Assembly: GCF_017349075.1 (NCBI RefSeq)
Contig: NZ_JAFMOF010000001.1
Coordinates: forward strand, 124,001-188,000
Reading direction: 5' to 3'
Source: Streptomyces triculaminicus
GTDB taxonomy: Bacteria; Actinomycetota; Actinomycetes; Streptomycetales; Streptomycetaceae
Length of the DNA: 64,000 nt
The position numbers were made by a program, and so were the translations under genes. Positions 58,055 to 64,000 of this stretch are shown piece after piece. The notes beneath the pieces were generated by a model, which saw nothing but the letters and a program-made list of their open reading frames with translations, was not told the DNA's origin and ran no database searches. The stretch's first letter is position 1, and each line of letters begins with the position of its first letter.

Positions 58055-59203
58055 TCAGAAGCGCAGTACGGCCGCCAGCCGGTCCTCGGAGGCGAGGGTG
58101 TCGTCCGGGACGAACTCGATGTCCGCGCCGCTGCGGAGCGCGTTCTCCACGATCTCGTCCACGACGTCCTCGTGGATGGAGGGGTCCGCCAGCAGGGGCT
58201 CGGTGGGCGCCTCCACCTTCTGGGGGTGGCCGCCGTTGCCGTCCACCCGCGCGGTCACCTGGTAGTGGTCCTCGACCGCAAGGAGGGCCACCCGGCCCTG
58301 GCGTACGGTCTGCCAGATCTCGTCCAGGCCCGAGGTGTAGCGCTTCTGGCCGCGTGCGTCACTCAGGCGGCGCAGCACCTCGCCCTGGCGCGAGGAGCGG
58401 CGCGCGTCGAAGGCGGGGTGGAGGATGTCGTAGAGCTCGTGCCCGGACTTCGCGCTCGCCCCGCCGTTCTCGACCCGGGCCGTGATGACGCCGGGGTTGG
58501 GGAGCAGCTTCTCGAGCAGGGCGATCTGTTCCCGCAGGCCGACGACGTACAGCGGCCGGGTCGTGCCGTTCAGGACGGGCGTGAGCGCGCCCGCGACGGT
58601 GCGCATGTACTGGCGCTCGCGCTCCAGGTGGGCCTCCTCGCGGGAGGTCAGCGCGTGCTTGCCGACCTTGTCGAAGTGGCGGCCGGGCAGCGCGTCCTCG
58701 TGGTCGGGGAGCGCGGGGCGGACCGGGAAGCCGTCGCCGGTGACCTCGGTGAGGTTCTCGCCCGCGCCGTCCCACAGGCGGCTCTCGCTCTCGGAGAGCG
58801 CCAGCGCCCAGTACGGTTCCTCGACGATGCGGGCGGCGACCAGGTTGCGGGTCAGGAAGGTGTCCGAGACGACCACGCGCTGGGGCACCGAGCGCGGCAG
58901 GTACCAGACCTGGTGCTCGCCCGGGGCGGCAAGGATCAGCAGCCCGTCGGTGGTATGGGTGAGGTCGACCTCCGCGGCCGCGGCGTCGAGGCGGTTCCCG
59001 ACGTCGGTCCGGGCGGCCCGGGTCACCCGGGAATCCTCCTCGAGCCGCCGCTTGGCCTCCGCGATCGTGTTGCGCAGCCGTACCGCGTCCTCGGTGCTGT
59101 ACGGAGAGCGCCGGGTCGTGGGGAGCAGCAGTGACACGGCCGGGTAGTCGCGCGGACGGCGCAGGTCACGGAGTGTTTCGTCGGTCAGTGCGCCGATGTC
59201 CAT
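58055..59203 (-). CDS. baeRF-family (bacterial archaeo-eukaryotic release factor-like) protein
   Basis: The 382-residue protein begins MDIGALTDETLRDLRRPRDYPAVSLLLPTTRRSPYSTEDAVRLRNTIAEAKRRLEE and contains HTTDGLLILAAPGEHQVWYLPRSVPQRVVVSDTFLTRNLVAARIVEEPYWALALSESESRLW. The C-terminal part RVALLAVEDHYQVTARVDGNGG is a ribosomal-L7Ae-like domain. This arrangement is the baeRF family, thought to act on ribosomes or on stalled translation; experimental evidence is sparse. The start MDIG at 59203 fits the family. It is convergent with the lyase gene and divergent from the HAD gene; the 212-base gap upstream contains only GC-rich sequence without an obvious promoter. Confidence 0.85.
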   Translation of the reverse strand: MDIGALTDETLRDLRRPRDYPAVSLLLPTTRRSPYSTEDAVRLRNTIAEAKRRLEEDSRVTRAARTDVGNRLDAAAAEVDLTHTTDGLLILAAPGEHQVWYLPRSVPQRVVVSDTFLTRNLVAARIVEEPYWALALSESESRLWDGAGENLTEVTGDGFPVRPALPDHEDALPGRHFDKVGKHALTSREEAHLERERQYMRTVAGALTPVLNGTTRPLYVVGLREQIALLEKLLPNPGVITARVENGGASAKSGHELYDILHPAFDARRSSRQGEVLRRLSDARGQKRYTSGLDEIWQTVRQGRVALLAVEDHYQVTARVDGNGGHPQKVEAPTEPLLADPSIHEDVVDEIVENALRSGADIEFVPDDTLASEDRLAAVLRF

Positions 59204-59415
59204 CGGTCATCCTCCTCGGGCCCACAGGATGCCTCCAGGTGACCAGAGTCGCGGCCGGGCGGCCAGTCGGGCGCGGCCGGGCGGAGCATCGCCGCACGTC
59301 GGCGGCCTGGTCGTGGACAGATGTGCGTCGTTGACGCCCCGGAGGGGATCCGTCACGATCGGAGGTGTCGGGACGCGCCCGGCACCGGGGCGCGGAGCAC
59401 GGTGAGGAGCCGCCG

Positions 59416-60051
59416 ATGTCCCAGCCGCGGCGACGGGGCCTGATCCTCGACTTCGGCGGGGTGCTGAGCACGCCGGTGTCCGAGAGCGCCCGCGCCTTCT
59501 GCCTGCGCGAGGGCCTGGCCCCCGACGCCTTCGCGGACGTCGTCTCGGCCGATCCGGTGGGCCGGGAGCTGTTCGCGGACCTGGAGCGCGGGGTGCTCCC
59601 CCAGGCGGAGTGGAACGCCCGCACGGCCGACCTGCTGGGCGTGGACGCCACGAACCTCCTCGGCCGCGTCCTGGCCGACGTGCGCCCCGAGCCCGTGCTG
59701 ACCGGTGCCGCGCGGGCGTGGCGCGCCGCCGGGGTGAGGGTGGGCGTGCTGTCCAACAGCCTCGGCTCCACCCCGTTCGACCCGTACGAGGGCCACAAGC
59801 TGGGCACGCGGTACGACGTCGTGGTGCTGTCCGGCGACCATCACCTGCGCAAGCCCGACCCCGCGCTCTACGCCGTCATGGTGGAGCGGATGGAGCTGCC
59901 GGCCGCGGCGTGCGTGTACGTGGACGACTCCGCCCGCAACCTCACGCCCGCCCAGGACCTGGGCATGGCCGTGGTGCGGCACACGGGCCCCGCCGCCACC
60001 GTCGCCCGGCTCGAGGAGCTCCTGGGCGTCCCGCCGGCCCCCGGCCGCTAG
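59416..60051 (+). CDS. HAD-superfamily hydrolase
   Basis: The 211-residue protein has HAD motif I DFGGVLST near residues 12-19 (first Asp as nucleophile), motif II VLSNSLG, motif III lysine in HLRKPDP and motif IV VYVDDSARNL. The missing second Asp of D-x-D (G here) is common in the epoxide-hydrolase-like and phosphatase branches. It probably removes phosphate from a small metabolite. ATG 59416 follows GAGGAG at 8 bases. Its last codon TAG shares the palindrome CTAG with the stop of the opposite MFS gene, so the two convergent genes overlap by 4 bases. Confidence 0.9.
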   Translation: MSQPRRRGLILDFGGVLSTPVSESARAFCLREGLAPDAFADVVSADPVGRELFADLERGVLPQAEWNARTADLLGVDATNLLGRVLADVRPEPVLTGAARAWRAAGVRVGVLSNSLGSTPFDPYEGHKLGTRYDVVVLSGDHHLRKPDPALYAVMVERMELPAAACVYVDDSARNLTPAQDLGMAVVRHTGPAATVARLEELLGVPPAPGR

Positions 60052-61400
60052 CCCTGGTCCGGCCGGTCTCGATCCGGCTGGTCCTGGTCCGGCTGGTCCT
60101 GTTCCGGCGCGCGGTCGGCCGCCGCGAGGGCGGCGCGGAGGGTGTCCTCGCGCAGCACGGTCAGAAAGGGGATCAGGAGCAGGGCGCAGGCCAGGGCGCC
60201 GAGGGCGAAGACCGTGCGCGGCCCGGAGACCTGCGCCAGGAGGCCGGCCAGGGCGGCGCCCACGGGCATGCCGCCCCAGCCGATCATGCGGCTGGCGCTG
60301 GAGACCCGGCCCAGGAGGGCGTCGGGGATCAGGCGCTGCCGGAGGGTGACGACGGTGACGTTCCACAGGCCGCTGCCGACGCCGCCCAGGAGCGTGGCCG
60401 CGCCGACGGCCCAGACCTGGGAGGTCAGGGCCGGAGTGGCCAGCATGATCACGCTGGTGATGACGTCGACGGCCAGCAGGTTGCGGACGCCGATGGCGCG
60501 CTGGACGCGCCCGGCGGCGAGGGAGCCCAGCACGCCGCCGACGGCGAGGGTGGTCAGCAGCAGGCCGTAGCCGGTGCCGCTGAGGCCCATGGGGCCGGGC
60601 GCGACCGCGTAGAGGACGAGGACGGCCGTCCAGGCGCTCCACGCCCCCGCCATCACGCACACCATGCCGGCCACGCCGCGCAGCAGCCGGTGGCGCCAGA
60701 GGAAGCGCAGCCCCTCGGCGAGCTCGGACCGCAGCGAGCGCAGGACGGGTTCGTCGCGGGCGGCCCGGGGCGGCGGGTAGGGGCCCCGGAAGAGGAGCAG
60801 CAGGGCGCCGGCCGCCACGAGGTAGGCGCCGGCCGTGCCCAGGACGGCGACGGTCGTCCCCGCCGCGACGAGCAGGCCGCCCAGCGGCGGCCCGACGAAC
60901 TCGTTCAGCGACGAGCGGGTGCTCTCCAGCCGGGAGTTGGCGGTGTCGAGCCGGTCCCGTCCCACGACCATGGGCAGGACGGAGGAGGTGCACAGGTCGG
61001 CCGCGATCTCGGCCGTCCCCAGCAGGAAGGCCGTGGCGTACAGGGCCGGCAGCGGTGCCGCGTCGCCGGCGACGGCGAGGGCCAGCAGCACCAGGGCCGC
61101 CACCCGCAGCACGTGGGCGGCGAGGATCAGCCGGCCCCGCTCGACGCGGTCGATGAGGACGCCGATGAGGAGGGTGCACAGCACGTACGGCAGGGTCTGC
61201 GCCCACTTCACCCCGGCCACCAGCCCGGGCGACGACGTCAGGGTGAGGGCGATCAGCGGAAACGTGATCACGACCAGGCCGTCCGCCAGATTGCTCACCG
61301 CGTAGGCGGCCCACAGTCCGGCGAAGTCACGTGCGCCGGCCTCTCGCGCCGGTGCGGTCACCGCGGCTCCTGTCGTCGGGGGTCGTCGGGGGTTGCTCAT
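60048..61400 (-). CDS. MFS transporter (EntS/MFS_3-like)
   Basis: The 450-residue protein has about 12 hydrophobic segments and the MFS_3 pattern ARDFAGLWAAYAVSNLADGLVVITFPL, IDRVERGRLILAAHVLR and SRMIGWGGMPVGAALAGLLAQ. It is related in type to the exporter at 4535-5854. The C-terminal tail is a short repeat of Asp, Gln and Pro (PEQDQPDQDQPDRDRPDQG), coded by CTGGTCCGG-like DNA repeats. Substrate unknown. Its stop codon overlaps the HAD gene. A hairpin at 61446-61477 separates it from the upstream hypothetical gene. Confidence 0.87.
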   Translation of the reverse strand: MSNPRRPPTTGAAVTAPAREAGARDFAGLWAAYAVSNLADGLVVITFPLIALTLTSSPGLVAGVKWAQTLPYVLCTLLIGVLIDRVERGRLILAAHVLRVAALVLLALAVAGDAAPLPALYATAFLLGTAEIAADLCTSSVLPMVVGRDRLDTANSRLESTRSSLNEFVGPPLGGLLVAAGTTVAVLGTAGAYLVAAGALLLLFRGPYPPPRAARDEPVLRSLRSELAEGLRFLWRHRLLRGVAGMVCVMAGAWSAWTAVLVLYAVAPGPMGLSGTGYGLLLTTLAVGGVLGSLAAGRVQRAIGVRNLLAVDVITSVIMLATPALTSQVWAVGAATLLGGVGSGLWNVTVVTLRQRLIPDALLGRVSSASRMIGWGGMPVGAALAGLLAQVSGPRTVFALGALACALLLIPFLTVLREDTLRAALAAADRAPEQDQPDQDQPDRDRPDQG

Positions 61401-61445
61401 GGGGTCTTCGGGGTCAAGGGTGCCGGGATGCGGGGGCGGCAGGGA

Positions 61446-61477
61446 ACGACCGCCTCCGGCCTGTCGGAGGCGGTCGT
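61446..61477 (-). terminator. Terminator hairpin after hypothetical gene
   Basis: A perfect 13-bp stem ACGACCGCCTCCG (61446-61458) with 61465-61477 surrounds GCCTGT. It lies 24 bases beyond the stop of the minus-strand gene at 61501 and before the MFS start. Confidence 0.85.
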
Positions 61478-61500
61478 CCAGGGGTGCGCCGAGGCCCGGA

Positions 61501-61935
61501 TCAGCAGAGCAGCGCGCAGGTGGCGCGCGTGAACGTGTCCTTGCCGTGGTTGCGTACGGTGTGCGCGAAGGCCGCCCGCGGGTTGGCCGGTGCGGGGACG
61601 GTCGCCTGTTCGGTCATGCCGAGCGGGGCGAGGAGGGCACGGGTCTGCTCACCGACGCAGTGGATTCCCTTGTTCTTCAGGATGGTGTCGGCCAGCCGGC
61701 CGCCGAGCCCGTCCAGCGAGCCGCCCGACCAGGTCGAGACCTTGTAGTCGCCTCCCTCGGCCTGCTCGAAGAAGCGCACGTCCGCGCTTCCCTGACTCTC
61801 CGTGAGAAGGACGAAGATCCTCCGGCTCGAGAGCTCCATGTCCACGTGGTCCATCTTGTGGAGGATGGCCTCGGGATCACCGTAGAAGTCGTGCACCTCC
61901 GGTGTCCAGGAGTAGGAGACGCAGCCCGCGGCCAT
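61501..61935 (-). CDS. Hypothetical protein
   Basis: I do not recognise this protein. From ATG 61935 it has 144 residues: MAAGCVSYSWTPEVHDFYGD, then LSSRRIFVLLTESQGSADVRFFEQAEGGDYKVSTWSGGSLDGLGGRLADTILKNKGIHCVGEQTRALL, ending FTRATCALLC with cysteines near both ends. The upstream in-frame sequence (LGVFLLTTQAHAKDETRQE) looks coding-like and hydrophobic, so an earlier non-ATG start with a short signal-like region is possible; a TTG there is a candidate. The 5' region contains a UUCG-capped hairpin (62018-62043). No neighbours explain its role. Confidence 0.55.
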   Translation of the reverse strand: MAAGCVSYSWTPEVHDFYGDPEAILHKMDHVDMELSSRRIFVLLTESQGSADVRFFEQAEGGDYKVSTWSGGSLDGLGGRLADTILKNKGIHCVGEQTRALLAPLGMTEQATVPAPANPRAAFAHTVRNHGKDTFTRATCALLC

Positions 61936-62017
61936 CTCCTGTCGTGTCTCGTCTTTCGCGTGGGCCTGGGTGGTCAAGAGGAAAACCCCCAATCGTCGAA
62001 CGCCGGTCTCCCGGCAT

Positions 62018-62043
62018 GGATGGGCGAGTTCGCTTGCCCATCC
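62018..62043. promoter_or_regulatory. UUCG-tetraloop hairpin in the leader region
   Basis: GGATGGGCGAG (62018-62028) and CTTGCCCATCC (62033-62043) form an 11-bp stem with one mismatch around TTCG. A TTCG tetraloop is unusually stable in RNA. It lies upstream of the minus-strand hypothetical gene and could be a leader structure or attenuator. Confidence 0.6.
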
Positions 62044-62156
62044 TGGTCGAGGGGCCGTCCGAAGAGAACACCCGAGCCTTGTGGACCTTTGCGTTCCGGG
62101 AATGGCGGCCATGCGCCGCCTGACCGGTGGCGCCCGGGCGGTGCCATGCTGAGCCC

Positions 62157-63062
62157 ATGCTGGATGTCCCCCACTTACGGGTTCTCCTCGCCGTGGCGCA
62201 GCACCGCTCGATCTCCGCCGCCGCGCACGCCCTGTCGTACAGCCAGTCGGCCGTCTCCCGGCGCATCACGGCGCTGGAGCACGAGGTCGGGACGCCGCTG
62301 CTGCTGCGCGGCAGCCGCGGGGTCCGGCCGACCCCGGCCGGAGAGGCGCTGATCGAGCACGCCAGGGTGATCATGCGCCAGCTGGCGCTGGCCGAGGAGC
62401 GCGTCCGGGCGCTGGCCGGGACGGCCGGGGGCCGGCTGCGGCTGGGCGCGTTCGCCAGCGCCAATGCGGGGATCGTCCCGGAGCTGTTCAGCCGCTTCTC
62501 CCGGCGGTATCCCGCCGTCCGGCTGTCGTTGTGCGCGGGCGGCCCGGCCGATCACCTGGCCTCACTGCGGGCGGGCGAGCTGGACCTGGCGCTGGTGACC
62601 GAGTGGGATCTGGCCGGCGAGCGGTTCGACGGCCTGTCCCTGCTGCGGCTGATGACCGACGAGCAGCTCGTCGCCCTCCCCGCCGGACACCGCCTGGCCG
62701 GGCCGGGGCCGATCGGCCTGTCCGAGCTGCGCGAGGAGACATGGATCGAGGGGGCGCACCCCGACTGCCTGGGCCCGCTGCGCGAGCTGTGCCTGGGGCT
62801 GGGCTTCGAGCCGCGTGTGGGGCTGTGCTGCGACGACTGGTACGGCAAGCAGCGCATGGTGGCCGCGGGGATGGGCATCGGGCTCTTTCCGGCGCTCGCC
62901 GTGCCGAGCCTCGGGCCCGGCCTCGCGCTGCGGTCGCTGGCCGGGCAGTTCCCGCCGCGCGACGTCTACCTCGTGCTGCCGGACCGGGACAGCCGGGCCC
63001 CGGCCACCGGCCCCCTGACCGCCGTGCTGCTGGAGCTGGTGACGGGCCTTCAAGATCGTTAA
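62157..63062 (+). CDS. LysR-family regulator with TTA codon
   Basis: The 301-residue protein has the LysR helix-turn-helix (residues 2-60: LRVLLAVAQHRSISAAAHALSYSQSAVSRRITALEHEVGTPLLLR) followed by the periplasmic-binding-like effector domain (LRLGAFASANAGIVPELFSRF, LVTEWDLAGERFDGLSL, VAAGMGIGLFPALAV). Leucine 7 is coded by TTA (62175-62177), a rare codon in streptomycetes that needs the bldA tRNA, so the protein should appear late in growth. ATG 62157 seems leaderless (CATGCT box ends 6 bases before; CTGACC 19 bases further up). It is followed in the same direction by the geosmin synthase gene, 126 bases away. Confidence 0.9.
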   Translation: MLDVPHLRVLLAVAQHRSISAAAHALSYSQSAVSRRITALEHEVGTPLLLRGSRGVRPTPAGEALIEHARVIMRQLALAEERVRALAGTAGGRLRLGAFASANAGIVPELFSRFSRRYPAVRLSLCAGGPADHLASLRAGELDLALVTEWDLAGERFDGLSLLRLMTDEQLVALPAGHRLAGPGPIGLSELREETWIEGAHPDCLGPLRELCLGLGFEPRVGLCCDDWYGKQRMVAAGMGIGLFPALAVPSLGPGLALRSLAGQFPPRDVYLVLPDRDSRAPATGPLTAVLLELVTGLQDR

Positions 63063-63092
63063 CCGGAAGCGCTCCCGCCTTCACCATATTGA

Positions 63093-63123
63093 GGGGAAAT
63101 CCGACTACCCGGCCCGTTTCCCC
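63093..63123. promoter_or_regulatory. Inverted repeat in the gap before the geosmin synthase
   Basis: GGGGAAA (63093-63099) and TTTCCCC (63117-63123) are spaced by 17 bases. Such spacing could be an operator for a dimer or a terminator-like loop after the LysR gene. It lies 66 bases before the geosmin synthase start. Confidence 0.45.
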
Positions 63124-63149
63124 GGGTCCGGCGCCTAGCGTCGCGGTGA

Positions 63150-64000
<851 letters not shown>

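Noticed and set aside
60055..60110. Short DNA repeats at the MFS 3' end as a CRISPR or regulatory array
   Set aside because: They code for the DQP-rich tail of the MFS protein; the units are short and without spacers.

Overview
The window reads as a piece of a Streptomyces-type chromosome. Base composition is very high in G+C with G or C in nearly every third codon position, TTA leucine codons are almost absent, GTG starts and ATGA/GTGA overlaps are common, and several genes appear to begin directly at a transcription start behind a TANNNT-like -10 box. The last gene is the N-terminal part of a geosmin synthase, a streptomycete signature. No rRNA, tRNA, CRISPR array, intact transposon or prophage was seen.

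Layout. 1-13.3 kb: a truncated LAL-type ATPase regulator, two Nudix hydrolases, a secreted SLT transglycosylase with a structured leader, an ArsR-like/MFS pair behind a large palindromic operator, a DHA2 drug exporter divergent from a double Lrp/AsnC regulator, small metabolic genes, and a secreted GH18 chitinase with a recognisable promoter. 13.3-16.7 kb: a WS/DGAT-like acyltransferase, a three-gene membrane/lipoprotein operon that includes a 24-residue ORF, and an antibiotic-monooxygenase-domain gene preceded by a close match to a SoxR box.

16.7-23.9 kb: a four-gene operon read right to left with every junction overlapping by 4 bases: TIR protein (FxsC type), MoxR-type AAA ATPase, vWA/SAV_2336-type protein, and a TIR + NB-ARC + TPR protein (FxsT type). 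It looks like a vWA-MoxR conflict or signalling cassette from the FxSxx-COOH world, but no FxSxx peptide or radical SAM gene is beside it. Two of its genes show compensated reading-frame slips. Two tandem DUF4360 secreted proteins follow.

25.7-36.1 kb: a SARP/AfsR-type regulator followed by a six-gene operon: isocyanide synthase (PvcA/IsnA), Fe/2-oxoglutarate oxygenase (PvcB/IsnB), HpaB/PvcC-type flavin hydroxylase, asparagine synthetase, zinc-free MDR reductase and class III extradiol (LigB) dioxygenase. Together they predict a tyrosine-derived isonitrile whose ring is converted to a catechol and opened, with an amidation step. I do not recognise this exact gene combination; it is the most interesting locus here.

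36.3-48.4 kb: a MarR regulator divergent from an EamA exporter fused in frame, across a C/T repeat, to an NAD(P)-binding protein; a Tat-exported BBE-type flavin oxidase with a TTA codon; a second SLT transglycosylase whose 140-base upstream region nearly duplicates the first; an ABC pair; an alpha/beta hydrolase and a MocR/MFS divergon, each with a clear palindromic operator. 48.4-64 kb: a SpoIIE phosphatase sensor, KptA, secreted GH47 and alginate-lyase-family enzymes, a cytochrome P450, baeRF, HAD, MFS, a LysR regulator with a TTA codon at position 7, and the truncated geosmin synthase.
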